64,000 nucleotides of DNA from Eudorina sp. 2006-703-Eu-15 (GCA_003117195.1 BDSI01000001.1:310001-374000); one strand, 5' to 3'. Positions 13,101 to 26,700 are shown, numbered from the stretch's first letter. Notes: generated by a model not told the origin, from the letters alone. A program made the numbers and translations.

Positions 13101-16100
13101 TGCTCAGCCTGACGCCTCGCTGCGAGGCGGCGGGCGCGGCGGGGGCCCTGGACAGGTGGGTGGCTGGCTGGGTGGCGGGCGGCTGGAGGGATGAAACAGG
13201 GAGCTGCATGTAAGGGTCGTGAGGCCGGACGGCCTGAGGTAGCGGCCCCGTCGCAGTCCAGTTGACGTCGTTCATCGACCATGACGGTAGCATTACGATG
13301 ACAGCAAACCAAGGCAGCGAAATCACGAACCGCCAGCCAACCAAGTGACCTCTCCTTCCTCCCTGGCAGCAGCGCAGTTTGATGTCTACCAATGTCCTAT
13401 ATCTCCCTCCTCCCTCCCTCCCTCCCTCCCTCATCTACCCGCAGCCAAACCGCCGAGGCACTGAGGTCAGTGCGTCTGCTGGTGGCCACCACCCACATCA
13501 CCTTCGACCCCGCCAAGGGCGACGTGAAGCTGGGCCAGGTGCGCACCCTGATCAGCCAGGCAGCAGAGCTGGCGGCACACCCGCCGCTCGAGGAGCCGCA
13601 GGTGCCGCACGGCCACGGGCACGGCGACGTCCACGGCCACAACCAGCAGCAGCAGCAGCAGCAGCGAAACCATCAGCACGAGCGCAGCTCGCCCGGGGGC
13701 CACATCAACGAGAACAGCAACAACGCCACCAATGGCAGCGGTGGCGGGGCCGGCGGTCGGCACTCCCACGACGGCAATTTTCACCGGCACCGGCAACAGG
13801 AGCATCCGTACCATCACCAGCAGCAGCAGCAGCAGCACCACCCCAACCAGCTCCAGAACCATCAGGGGCTTCGGCAGACGCAGAGCCACGCCTCCATACA
13901 CGACCAACAGCCGCACCCGCGGGCGATTCCGATGCCGGGCGGTCACGCGGGAGCGGGAGCGGGAGCGGGAGCGGCAGCGCGGCCCGCCGCCGCGGTGACA
14001 GATCCGACGGGAACTGCCGACGCGTCCTTCTCCTTCCCGCCGCCTCCGCCAGCGTCCCTGCTGTCGACGACGCCGCCGAGCTCCTGGGCGCCGTCGGAGA
14101 CCGTGGAGGGCCGCTGGCGGAAGCCCCGACTGGCGCCGCGGGTCTCCAACGCGTCGGGCGAGAGCAGTGTGGGGACGGAGTCCGGCGCCACATCGAGGGC
14201 GGCGAGCACCTGCGACCTCGCCGCGGGCGCTGCCGCGGAGCTGCAGTCGGGACCGCACCAGCACCAGTACCAGCACCAGCAGGGCAGCGAGCAGCAGACC
14301 CAATACACCCACAATTACCACCCGCAATCGCAACAGCACCCGCAACAGCACCACCACCAGCAGCAGCAACAGCAGCAGCAGGCCCCCCAGCAGGGCGGGG
14401 CGCCACCGTCGTGTCGCCCCCCGCGGCCCCTCCAGACGCTGACCATCATCACGGGCGACTTCAACAGCACGGCGGGCAGTCCGCTCTACCAGTTCGTGGC
14501 GCGGGGGGCGCTGGACCTGTCCAAGACCAACCGGAAGAAGCTGAGCGGTGAGGCGGGTGAAGGGGGGATGCGTCCCCGGGGGGGGGGGAAAAGGCCGACC
14601 GCCGGCCGATTTCTGTTTACCAATCCGCGCCTGGGGATGCACAACTTTTCATTTCATCCCGTTTCATGGTGGCAATCTTGGGCCCCAGCGGGTCTCCTCC
14701 ACGGCACCGTACACCGCAGTTCCGAGTCAAGTGTGCTTGTAGGCGAGCTTAGCGTGAGGAGTGCGTGACATGCGAGGGCCATAGCGAAGCCCGGAGATGC
14801 CCGTATGCGGCACACAACGTCCCCTGCCCCAGCCCTGAAAACAGTTAGCGAGATACCGTACACAGTACGGCTGAGGGCGAATGACGAGCAGCGAGGGCGA
14901 ATGGCAGAGTCAAGTGTGTGCGCGTCGTCAGGCCAGCCAATACATTGCGTGGCATGCGGCGATCTTGTACGGGTGTGTATGTGCGTGTCCGTTCCGGATT
15001 GCATGTTCAGCACCTTGTTTACACCTTGTTCCCCGGTTTCGGAGCTCCCCATCCAAGAGCCCGCGCACCCCTCTCTCTGACCTCCCCGCCTCCGGCTCCG
15101 ACCTCGATGCCGACCTCGGTGCCTTTCGACCCCCTGCTGGCCACAGGTCAGCTGCATGGAGTGTGCCACACGCAGTACAAGCCCGTGTCGGAGGTGAAGC
15201 AGCTCCACGCGCAGCTCACCGTCGCCAACGCCGTTGTCGCGGACCCAACGGGCGGCGCCGCCGCGGCCACCGCCGCCACTGGCGGGGTCTCCGCGGCCTC
15301 CGCCGGTGCCGCCGCGGCCACCCCGTTCGCCGCCGACACAAGGGCCGCCGACGGCAAGGCGCCCGCCGGCGGCACGGCCATGCCGACGGTCACCGCTGTC
15401 TGCGCTTCGGCTCCCGGGACGCCGCCGTCGACGCCCGCCATGTCTCGTCTGGCAAGCGCGGCGATCGATACGGCGGCGGCGGCCATCAGCGCCTGTACTG
15501 CGAAGGCCGTGGCGGCGATTTCGCACCCCGCGCTGACGACGCCGGCGGCCAAGGCCGCCGCCGCCACCCAGGTGCTCGACGGCTTCCTCTCCTCCACGCC
15601 CCTGCGGCTGAGCGGCGCGGAGCGCTGGTCGGAGAAGGAGCTGCGGAGCGCCATGGGGGATCAGTACGACTCGGCTGTCGTACAGGGGCTCGACGGCGTC
15701 GGCGGCGCCTTCGCGCCGGCCCGCGTGTTGTCCCATCCGCACCTGCCACTGGCCGGACAGCAGCCGCAGCAGCCGCAGCAGCCGCCATCCCAGCAGCACC
15801 AGCAGCCGATAATGTCCTCGAGGGCCTCGGCGCCGCAGCTTGGTCTCATCGGCGCCGGCTGCGACAGCGGCGGCGGCGCCTCCGACGAAGCCGTGCGGGC
15901 CGCAGCGCAGCAAGCGCCGAAGCTCGGCCGCCAGCAGCACCCGCCGGCTGTTGTGAACCGCCTGAGCAGTGGAGCCCCAGCCGCTGCCGCTCCCGCCGCC
16001 GCCGCCGCCAGCAGCGGTTCGCGGCGGTCTCTGGACCTGGTCGCCGCGACGGCGGACCGTGAGGCCGCCCCTGGAGCAGCGGCCCAGGGCGGCGCGGCGC

Positions 16101-16705
16101 CGGACGCGGCCGGGGGTCCGCTGGTGGTCCGCCACCCGCTGGCGCTCAAGAGCAGCTACGTGGAGGTGGCCCGGGCCGAGCCGTCCTTCACGTCCATCCA
16201 CAGCGGCTTCATGGGCACCGTGGACTTCATCTGGTACACATCAGACGCCATCCTGCAACACCAGCAGCAGCAACAGCAGCAACAGCATCCCCAGCAGTGG
16301 CAGCAGCAGCAGCAGGCGCAAGGGCATCAGAAGGCTCAGCAGCACACGCAGGCTTGGGCGCAGGTGCAGGAGCAGCACGCGGAGACGCAGGCGTGTGACG
16401 GAGGCGCTGACGTGCCCGTGTCGGCGCAGGCGGCACAGCCGCCGCCGCCGCGGCTGCGTGCCCAGGGCTGCGACGACGCTGGCGGCAGCTACGCTGCCGC
16501 CTCATCAACCTCCGCCGCCGCCGCAGCAGCAGCAACGGGATCTGGCAGCGGGGACGCGGCGGCGCCTGTCCGCCGGTTCCAGTTGGTGCCGGTGGCCGTG
16601 CTACAGCCACCCGACTTGGAGCTACTGCCGCATGGACTGCCCGCGGAGGGCTGGGGCAGCGACCACATCTCCGTGATGACCGAGTTCGAGTTGCGGCTGG
16701 TCTGA
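10176..16705 (+). CDS. CCR4/nocturnin-type endonuclease-exonuclease-phosphatase (probable deadenylase) with giant low-complexity inserts
   Basis: Seven exons join in phase: 10176-10778, 11666-11788, 12140-12186, 12597-12656, 13021-13155, 13445-14547 and 15147-16705, giving 1209 residues. All landmark residues of the Mg-dependent EEP fold used by CCR4 deadenylases are present: Asn195 in N-I-L-A-D, the metal-binding Glu243 in C-L-Q-E (split by an intron), Asp272 in D-G-C-A-T-F-W, His340 in T-T-H-I, Asp661/Asn663 in G-D-F-N, and Asp1196/His1197 in the final S-D-H. The likely role is 3'-5' removal of poly(A) from mRNA. No leucine-rich repeats precede the domain, so it is not a yeast-type Ccr4 in layout; angel/nocturnin-like relatives are alternatives. 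Long Gln-, His-, Ala- and Gly-rich inserts sit inside the catalytic domain (about residues 365-645, 720-1010 and 1055-1160). The Met at 10176 was chosen; an in-frame Met at 10095 also exists. Confidence 0.92.
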
Positions 16706-18575
16706 GACGGGAAGGATGGTCTGAGATGAGAAGGATGGTCTGAGACGGGAAGAGAGGCAGGCAGGGGTGGCATGGCATGTCGAGGTAGCAGCTGTGATCG
16801 CATCCACAGCTGCAGCAGCACCTGTGGTAGTAGCCCGTGGCTGTCATCACACCCATACGCCGGTACATGGTGTTAATTGGCGGCCGCCCACCGGTTGTGG
16901 TGCGTCGTTGGTGGCCTTGAATGCCCGCTGCCGGCTGTCCGCCGGCTGCACGCCGGATTGGTTCCTGGCGCGTGCTGACCCGTCTGGCCCTGCTGTTGGA
17001 GCTGGTCTCCCGGGATGTGGCCGTGTGAGGGATGGGACGTTCGACGGCCGAAGCGTTGGGTTAAAAGGAAGTCAACGAAGATGCGGGGCGCGGAGAAAGG
17101 TCGGGTTCTTGAGGGGGAGGGACCGGGCGGTCCCCTGGAGGTCGCGATTTCGAGTGTCAAGTTGGGAGGTGGGTGCCACCCAGGGTTGGTTGCGTGTGGG
17201 CGATGCGCGGGGCGGGGAGGGCGGCGCTCGCTGATGGGCCTGGGAAGCTCGTGTGGTCCGATCGTCACTGGTGTCGGTTGCAGCCGGTTGCCGTCGGTTG
17301 CAGGCGACGACGGAAGAATCGCGGCGGAGGATCGAGTCGGTTGAAAACGGGTCGCAACTCGCAAACAGCCACCGCGGCACGGATGTACGCGGAAATGCGC
17401 ACGGAGATGGTCGCGGGGGAAAGGAGTTGGAGTTTTGTGTTTTGGTAGTGGGTCGGTGCTTGGCAGTGGGTCGGTAGTGTTTGGCTGTCAGGGGTGTGGG
17501 CGCTCTGCAGGTGAGGGCGTGCGGCGCTCGAAGAACGGGGAAGGGCGCTCGTGTCTGGTTGAGTGGTTGTCGACAATATCGGGGTCCGAAGGGAATGCGG
17601 GACCTTCGTTGGCGGCCCTTCGGCGGTTTGGTGGCGGGACGGACGGACGGGGTGGAAAGCACGGCCCATGGTGCCAAGATCACGGCGCTACGCGGCCCCG
17701 TTGCTCTCGACTGGATGCGCTTGGCTCGACTCTTCCCGCGTCGCCTGCCTTGCTTTCTTAATTGTTTGCTTGCTTGCCGCGCCGCATGCATTTTGCTGCT
17801 GCATCGCCGCCGTCGTATTTTTTTCCTAGCTGAGAGAGTGTTGTATGAAGTAGGGCATTAGGGCGTTTGATTGGGGTTGGTTGCTGTCGGGCGGGAACCC
17901 TTGACGTCTGCGACCCGCCGACCCGTGGGTCGCAATGGCATTGGCATCGGCATGACAGCCCTGGGACAGCGGCGGTCGGTGACTGCTTGCTTGCTGGCGG
18001 CAGATTGAGTGATTTTGGCACACGGGGCTCTTCACAGTTATGGGCGCATCCCCTCCTCGGCCCCCCCCCCCCCCACACACACACACCAAACGTTCGGGTC
18101 GGGCGGGTCACTCGCTACACACCAAAACTTTCTTCGCACCCTGCCGCCCCTAACCCTCCTCCCCACGCACACACAGCACGCTGTGACAGGCTGCGCAGCG
18201 GTAGGGAGCCGCGACTTGCGCGGATTTGTGCACTGGGGGGCTGTTTGCATCATGGCGATCTCAGCTTTGAGCCGAAGTGGCCCCGCTCCCAGTTACGGGG
18301 GCTCTTGTAGATGCGGACGTAGGCGGCGGTGTGAGAAAATGTGACGATGGCGCGGAGCGCGGGGGGCCGCCGGACGTGCCGGGGCCGCATGAGGCCCCCG
18401 GTCCGAGCCGGTGTCCGCGGCTGGGTGACAGCCGCTGATCGCTGAGATCGGAAGCGTTGAGGGATAAGAGAGATATTCTCAGAGAGGGGTTTGGGTTGCA
18501 ACTTGGGACGTTCTGAGTTGGAGCGGAGGGAATATGCAGTGAAGCACGAAAGGCGACGTGTGAGGTTTCCAGGCC

Positions 18576-18613
<38 letters not shown>

Positions 18614-20794
18614 TTTTGTGGTTGGTGTCATTGTGCCGGCGACGGTGATGCACTTCGCTGTTGAAAGGGGAGTGGTTCGCTCCTCTTCACCTGTGGTCCT
18701 GTCGGGCTGTGGAATGGATCCACACGCTGGCGTTTTTGAACTGGGCGATGCCGGTTACCCACCGATCTCTGGATGTGCCGGAGACGCGTCGCCGGGGCCC
18801 CACACCACGCCGTAATTCATGCGACCAGGATTCATTGCCCGGGCCCAGACCAAGGTCGGTTGGGGTCGGGGTCAGGACAGAAGGTTGTGGGGAAGCAGCC
18901 CCACTGGGCAGCGCTGGTCCGCTGTTGAACTTGTCGAGGAAAGAGTGGGTCATACCAACGCCGACTCTTCTGCCGGTTAGACGGCTGGCTGGCTGCCGTT
19001 GGCCCCCGCGGGTTTAAGTGCATGGTGTAGGGGCAGAGGTTGCGTCCCAGCCCGCGGCTTTAGCAGACAGCGGATTCAGTCGGGCAGGCCAGGGCAGTAC
19101 GGAGTTCATTTTTCTTGGCGAGGCGGATGGAGGCCCGCAACGCTTCACCGCGGGCGGGAAGCGTTGCGGCGGCATTGCTGCCTTGTTGTGGTCCTCGGGG
19201 AGCCCTCCCGGATGATTGCAGGGGCCAGGGTGCTGCTTCCAGGCGTGCGCGAGGCGGCAGAAGAGAATGAGCACGTTGGGGCGGGGCACGGAAGAGCCGA
19301 CGTGGATGAGGCAAGGAAGCAGTGGGGCCTTGCCCGTTTTGTTCGTGCCAACGGCACGACGATGTGTTTTTGGCCAGCCGGCATGCCCCGGTCACATCAC
19401 AAGGGAACGTCATAAGGGTGAGGTGCGTTGTGGACTGCGGAAGGCTAGGTTGGCGGGGAGCCGGGCAGCCTCGTCCCCCTGTTTTGGGACGGTCCGACAT
19501 TGGTCCCTTGTAGCATCCCCGGCGTGTGGTCACGGCGTGACGAAGTAGAGAGCGTAGCTCGCGGGGGGCTCCAGGTGGGTGAAGAAGTGAGGTCGTGCGG
19601 GCGCGCGGGAACAGGCGGGGCACGGGCATCGGCGGGTTTGCACCGCATGGATTGGCCGAGGTGAGCTGCTGTCCGACAGCGGTCTGGGCTCGGACCTGCT
19701 CGGACGGGAGCGGCACATAGCGGCGTAGTGCTTGTCGGGCGTGGCATGCCGGACGTTTGCAGCAGCCGGCGCCTGTCGCTGGAAATTATTGTGACTGCTG
19801 GAAGCGGCAGGCAGGGCCCGAGCGCTTGGGCTGGGTGGTGCACGGGGCGCAGGGGTCGCGTTCGACGGCTATGCAGGAAATGGCGCGAGGGAATCACGGA
19901 ATGTCGAATGACTGCGATGAGCTCCACCTGTATAGAACCTGTGTAACTAGTGTGAAAGCCTTTATGTTTGCGGTCCCCAAGGAAGCAGTGAAGGCCCCGG
20001 TTGTTCCTAGCCAATAGCTACCTGGAGTACACAACTACACATACATGCAGCGCAGGAACAAAGAACATAGGTATCAATCGGGTTTTTGACTTGGAATAGC
20101 CCAAGGAGCAGGGGCCCGGAAAAGCTGATGCTGACCCGGACGTGGGCGTTGCAATATTTGCTGTACAGGTGGTCTTCGCTCTTCGGGTGGAGCGGTGGAC
20201 TGTAAACCTTGTGTCGCGACAAATCTCAATTGCCATTTGTGTTAAAATCTATCAACTGAGCGGACGTAAGCTGCCTCCCGGCGGGTCGAACTTCTTGAAA
20301 TATCCTTCGGGGCAGCTTGTCAGTGCCCAAGGTAGCCGCTCTTGAAAGACTTGCGGGTCAAAAGCACAACTATAGTTAATTACGCAAGCACAGGGACGCC
20401 CGGCACGATAGCAGGCGAGCTGTCTCGGTAAGCGACTGCTGGGCAAGCGTGAACGTTGAGCGTTAGGTGTCCAGCACACAAGGGCGTTTGTTGATGATGT
20501 ATGAAATTAATGTGTATATCAACAACCTGCTCGGGGGTCAAAGTGCGGGGACATCGCGGTCACATCCTACGCCTCTCTGCCTTTGTGCTTTGTGTTGCTC
20601 GGGGTATCATGCTCAACCAGAAGTCTGATTTTTATCTGTCTCTTCATTTTGTGGATGGGTTGGTGGTCGCTGACGCCGTCTTTGTTCCTGGGGCACGTTT
20701 ACAAACTTGCCGGAGGTTGAGGCTCTATACATGCCTCCCTATTAAAAACGTACATTTGTATCAACTTACTGCATTTTTTTGCGTCGCCCAACAG
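16706..20794. other. Long gap without a recognisable gene
   Basis: About 4.1 kb after the CCR4-like stop codon. It should include that gene's 3' untranslated region and the 5' part of the GATA gene (promoter, leader and probably one or more short coding exons that I could not identify). The contents are G-rich sequence with many short open frames lacking domains, a C-run followed by CA repeats near 18060-18090, and a CTGT repeat at 18576-18613. I see nothing else that can be supported. Confidence 0.55.
18576..18613. repeat. (CTGT)n microsatellite
   Basis: About nine perfect tetranucleotide units followed by a short T-run, in the gap between the CCR4-like and GATA genes. Confidence 0.95.
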
Positions 20795-23700
20795 CTGGAT
20801 ACTCGGATAAGAGCCGCCGTGCGGGGCATGCCCAAACAGGTGCTTGAGGTTCGCCGGGCGCCGTGAGAGGTGGACTCGTGAGTAGACATCTTACAGGCAA
20901 TGTGGGTGGATTGAGTCGGCGTTCCGAACAGCCCCTACAAGCGACCGCGCTCAGCCGCGGTAACTCTGTGACCCTGGCGCCGCCCTGGAGACGTGGCCAG
21001 TGTCGCCAGCAACGGTATTCCTCTGAGCTAGGGGGACTGACTGGGCGCGGGCCAGCCGCATCCGCCGTGTCCTCGCATTAACTACCTCAAACTGGCGAGC
21101 GACGCAGCCGCTGCCGCTGGCGAGCTGGACGCGGACACGCTCAACGCCTTCCATGCCCTCAACAGCCTCGCAACGGCAGCGGAGCATGAGGCGGGGCGAG
21201 GCAAGGTGCACGGGCTCCTGCATGACGGACAGGGCCCCGCCCACACGTCCGGCTCGCAGCGTTCGCAGCCGGAGACGTCCCAGGACGACCCCATAACCAC
21301 CAAGGCACGTATCATGTCATAGGATGCCTTGATGTCGATGGGTGCCTGTGCTGCGGTGCATTCACACACAAGGGTGGGCATGGGTGCTGACTTCAGGGCC
21401 CAAGGCGGGCCTGCGGAACCTCATGTAACCGCCTTCCAGTTCATTCGTGCCGTCTAGGCCTGGTAGTGTCAGGATGGATTATTACTTTCTATGACTGTTA
21501 TGACTGTCCTAGAGACATCAAGGACAGCAGACCTGCTGGTGTGCCGTAGCACCAGCCGTGTGCGCCCCGCAAGGAGCAGTTCGCCACACACCCGTGCACA
21601 ACCACACACCCTTGCACACCCATCTCTGATGTAATGCCCCGCCGTGAGGACATGAATGGTGGCAAGACGTACTTATTCCTGAGGTCCTGCCATGGGGGCT
21701 TTTTGTCGGTCGGTGTATCCTCCTGTCGGTGTATCCCTTCCTCCCAGGTCGCCCTCAACCACGACGACCAGGATGACGCCAAGTCCGGCTCGGGGGCCAA
21801 CATGGGGCTCCCGATGCCCCTCGCCGCGATGATGGGCGGCATGGTGCCGCCCGGCTTTGCAGCCATGGGCGCCATGGGCGGCCTACCCATGCAGATGCCC
21901 GGCATGCCGCCCATGGGCGCAGCCGCCTACCCGGCCTACATGCAGGGCCTTATGCAGCCCCTTGCGGGGATGGGCAATGCCCAGCAGATGGCCGCGGCGA
22001 TGGCGGCGGCGGGGGCGGGTGCCGCCGGCGCGGGCGGGGGCGCCGGGGCGTCGGGCAGCGCCGGGGCCGCCGGCGCGGCCGGGGTCGACGGCGCCTCCGC
22101 GCCCGCGGGTCCGGTCGTGACAGGCACGCCGCTGGCGGACTTCGCGCAGCAGTGGCAGATGGCGCAGCAGCAGCAGGCCATGATGATGTACTGGTGGCAG
22201 ATGTGGATGGCAGCGGCGGCCAGCATGTACGGCAGCATGGGCATGGCGATGGGCGCCGGGGCGCCGAGCGCCGGCGGGGCGGGCGGCGGCGCCGACGCCG
22301 CGGCCGCGGCGGCCATGCCCATGATGGCGATGATGAATCCTGCCATGATGGGGGCCATGGGCGGCATGAACATGAACCCGGCCCAGTACCAGGTCATGAT
22401 GCAGTCCATGATGATGCAGATGGGGGCTATGGGCGGTATGGGTATGATGGGGGGCATGATGCCGGGGGCGATGGGCGCCATGGGCGGCGGCATGCCGGGC
22501 ATGCCCGGCGGCGCCGGCGGACCCGGGGGCGCAGCCGCCGCGGCGGCGACGCAGTGGATGCAGCAGGCGCAGGCCATGCAGGCCGCGATGATGGGCGGCA
22601 TGATGGCGGGCGGGCACGGCGCCGCCGGCGGGCCGGCCGCCGCGGGCATGGCGGCGATGGCGCAGGGTATGATGCCGGCGGCCGCGGGCGGCATGGGCGC
22701 GCTGGGCGGCATGGGCGCAGCGTGTACGGCGGCGATGGGTCCCATGGCGGCGGCGGCCATGGGCGCGTTCGGGTATCCGGGCGCGGCTGCTGCTGCTGCC
22801 GGCGGCGCGATGGCGGCCGGCGGCGGCATGGGCCCGGACCTCTCCGGTGGCCTGGGGCTGCCGATGCCGGTCAACAGCGACGAGGCGTACCAGGACGAGG
22901 AGGAGCCCACAGGTGAGGGGAGGGGGGCGGGGATCCGAGTTTCTTAGTGTGTGTATATGGGGGGGCCCGCGGTCCCGTGATTGACGCCTGATCCCGCTCA
23001 TGGTCAAACCGCGGTGTGTGGAAGGACCCCACGTCCTACACGTATCTGTCGCCAGCAAGCACCCGTCCAGCACTGAACAGACACGCTGATCGCAGCCGCC
23101 CCGTTGTTCGGTGCGCGTGCGTGTTTAGGTTCAACAAGAGAACCCGCCTGTGTGTGCCTGTTTGTGTGGGTGTAAAAGAAAACTGAGCCGCGACAACCTG
23201 TGTGTGTGTGTGTCTGTTTGTTTGCGGGCTGGTGTTTGCGGGCTGGCTTGCCGCAGAGGAGGAGGAGGAGGAGGACGGGGACGAGTCGCCCGCGAACCAG
23301 TCGCTCTTCTCGCAGCCCTCGCACCCGCAGTCCCAGCCGCACCCGGCGGCTGTGGCACCCTTGGGCTTCCCCGGCAGCCACGGCGCGTACCACCAGCAGC
23401 AGCCGCAACAACCGCAGCTGGGACAGGCGGGTGTCCCCGGGGGCACCGCTGCTTCCCTCCCTCACCTCCAGGGCTTGCAGGTGTCACAACATCCGCAACA
23501 CCATCCTCAGACCGCGCAGCAGCCGCAGACCGTGCAGCAGCAACAGACCCAGCAACCGGCGGCGCCGCCGCAGCCGCCGCAGCCGGGCGGCGCGGGTGCG
23601 CCGGCGGCGGCAGCGGCGGCGGCGCCGCAGGCCCCGCCGGGCCCCATTGGCGTGCCGCAGGCGCCGCCGCCGCACATGTCCGCGGCGGCAGCGGCGGCGC

Positions 23701-26700
23701 TGTCGGCGGCGGCGGCGAATGCCGTCGCGGCGGCGGCGGCTGCGAAGCGGCCCCTTGATCAGTCCGTTCCGATGAGCTCCGCGGGTGTCAATAACTTTGC
23801 AGCAGCTGCGGCGGCGGCAGCGGCGCACAACAGCTACCTGTCCAACCAGTCGAAGCGCGGCAGGCGTGCGACGAAGGAGCAGAAGGTGGGTGTTCGGCAA
23901 AAGGGTGGGGTGCTGAAGCGGGTGGACGGAGCGGAGCAACTGAGGCAGGTCAGGGACCTGCAGCGTAGGGTGTGGCTGCGACTGTGTTGTTGGCTCCGCT
24001 GGGGTTCGAGAGGAGGGAGAGAGAGAGGGAGAGAGAGAGGGAGAGGGAGAGGGAGAGAGAGAGGGAGAGAGAGAGACACACACACACACATTTTGTCTAT
24101 TGCTCCGCCACTGTTCGTTGTTCTCCCTGCTGACCGTCTCTTTCCTTGCCCGTGCTCATGTTGTCCCTGTCGGCCTGCTCCATGGACTTCGGCGCCTACA
24201 TCTCCACTTCTTCACATGTCCTCTAGGTCGGTATCATTAATATTAATTCGGTTCGGGTACTGCTGGGTCGCCCATTTCCTGCCGGGTCTTGTTTTGTTCT
24301 GCAACTTTTGTCGGTGGTGGCGCGGCTGCCTTGTTGCTGTTTTCATGTTTTCCAATTCACAGGTTAATATGGTAAGTATATTGGAGGTTGGTTTGGGTCG
24401 GGCGGGCTTCTACACATACACACACATAGAGAAAATCCCCGAGCAGAACCCGGCCGGCTGCTGGGGTTTGCCGCGTGGGTGGTGATGCGCGGGAGGGCCT
24501 GCGTGGGGGGCCGCCGGGCGGGGGTCGCCGGCGGACGCAGCGGTCGGTTTCTTGCGAGAGGGGCGGGCAAGTGGGCCCGGGGCGGATATGGCGCGGTTCG
24601 CCGCCCGCCCTCGGCCTCGACAGGGGGCCCTGGAGGTAACGCGAGATATGATTACAGCGCCGTAATCATGATAATGATAAATTTGACGATATGATTGAAG
24701 ATTTAGCCACTGTCCGCTGAGGCCCCTCTGTGCGCCTGCCCCACTTCCCGCCTGCCTCACCGCCTCCTGCGCCGCGCTCTGCAATGCCCGGGGCACTACT
24801 CCACTGGCGGAGCAGGGAACGGACTCCAAGGTGCGCCTGTCTCACCATCGTGTGTCGGCTGCGTGCCATATCGTCGACGCAGTTCGCAGTTCCACATACC
24901 ATGGCAGCTCCACACACCGTGGCAGCTCCACACACCATGGCAGCTCCACACCAAGCCGATATTACCCAATACGACGGGACCGCCGCTCGTGACGGCGGAG
25001 AGCCTGGGTGGTGGTCATCCAAACAGCGTTTTGAGGGCAAAGCCTTTGAAACACCACAGCTGTTTTAAGCCCGCGCCTTGACTTTGACCTCTTGGTACTG
25101 GGATGCGTAGCGCGCGAGCGCTGCGGAGTGCTCCCGCGCATCGGTCTTGATCCCCGACCGTTCTCCCGGTTGCCGGTTGTTTGGGTCATAGGCTTATGTA
25201 TACCCTGGCAATGGTTCACTGAGCCATGGACCCCTCCGGAACGTGTATTCACCCGGGGTGGTGTGGTCGTCCGCGGGTGCGAGCAGGTGTGCAAGAACTG
25301 CGGCACCAAGTCCACTCCCTTTTGGCGCAAGGACAAGAACGACGGCCGGCCGCTGTGCAATGCCTGCGGACTGTACTTCTCCAAGAACGACGCGCCGCGG
25401 CCCAAGATACTGTGGAAGCAGGACGAGCAGGGGGCAGCGGTAAGGGCGGGGCCCCGGCGTGTGGCTCAGTTTCCTTTTGCACCATGGCTTCTGTGGGCAT
25501 GTGTGGGTATGTGTGGGTATGTGTGGGCATGTGTCATCCCCTGGCGGTGAATGACTGTTTCTTCCCGTCGGGGTATGAATCGGTCGGACCGGATCCACCG
25601 GTGCCAGAACGGTACGTCAATCGTCATACCATGCTGGCTACGGATTGAGGCAGTACCTTCGGGATCCCTGCGGGGCTGGGTTCAATGAGACAGGGGGCTA
25701 TGCTTACCCGTAGAAATGCCTGATCAGGACTCTGAGAATGCGTCATCTGGGCAATGCTGCAGGGACAGGCGGCGGCAGCAGTGGCCTCATCAGCAGGCAA
25801 TGTACTCCATCAGAACCCGCTCATGGCGGCCGCGGCGGCGGCTGACCCCACGGCGGCCGCGGCCCTGGCCGCGGCAGCCATGGCGGCCGGGCGGGGCCTG
25901 GCGCTCCCCGCCGGTGCCGCCAGCGCGATTTCCACCTTACAGCAGGCCGCCGCTGCAGCCGCGGCCGCAGCGGCTAGTGCCGCTAGCACGGCGGCGGCCA
26001 CGAATGCGGGGGCGCGGCCCGCAGGCGCGCCGCCGGGCGCCGGCGGGGCGCCGGCGATAGCGGGCGTCGGGGCCGCAAGCGGCGCTGCAGGACTCAGCAC
26101 CGCGGCCCCGGCGTCGACAGCACCGGCGGGCGGCGCTACGGGGACCGCGGCGGCGCCGGCGAGGCCGATGCTTCCGGCGCAGCTTGCCAACGGCCAGATC
26201 AATGCGGCGCAGATGATGGCCGCTGCGGCGGCCGCCGCCGCAGCCGCGGCGGCGGCGAGCAAGGGCGGTGTGGGTGCGAACGGGCAGCAGGGCGCCGTCA
26301 GACCAGGCATGCAGATCCCGGGCATGCACAACCTTCAGATGACTCCAGGGGCGGCGGCGGCGGCGCTGGCGGCGGCGGCCGCCGCCATGGCAGCGTTCCC
26401 GCAGGCAGGCCTTCAGCCGAGGCCGCCGCTACCCCCTTTGGCAAACGGCGCTGCTGCTCCGGCGACCATGGCAGCGCAGGGCACGGCGACAGCCGGTGTT
26501 GTGGCACCCGCTGCTGGCTTTCCGTCGCAGGCACCAGCGGCTGCGGCCGCATTGGCGGCCGCGGCCGCGGCGGCGGCGGCGGCATCGGCCGGTGCGGCGG
26601 CGGCGTCGCAGGCGACGGCGGCGGTCGCACCACCCGCTGCACCGGGGAGTGCAGCGGCCTCGCCGATGAGCACGGGCGCGGCCGGCGGGGCAGCGCCCAT

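Noticed and set aside
13467..14642. 391-codon minus-strand frame
   Set aside because: It is antisense to the Gln/His-rich CCR4-like exon; Leu/Val/Arg runs are reverse translations of CAG/CAC repeats.
14654..16201. 515-codon minus-strand frame
   Set aside because: It is antisense to the last CCR4-like exon; open because of GC-rich third positions, with Arg/Gly-rich nonsense composition.
21883..23073. 396-codon minus-strand frame rich in His and Arg
   Set aside because: It is antisense to the Met/Gly/Ala block of the GATA gene.
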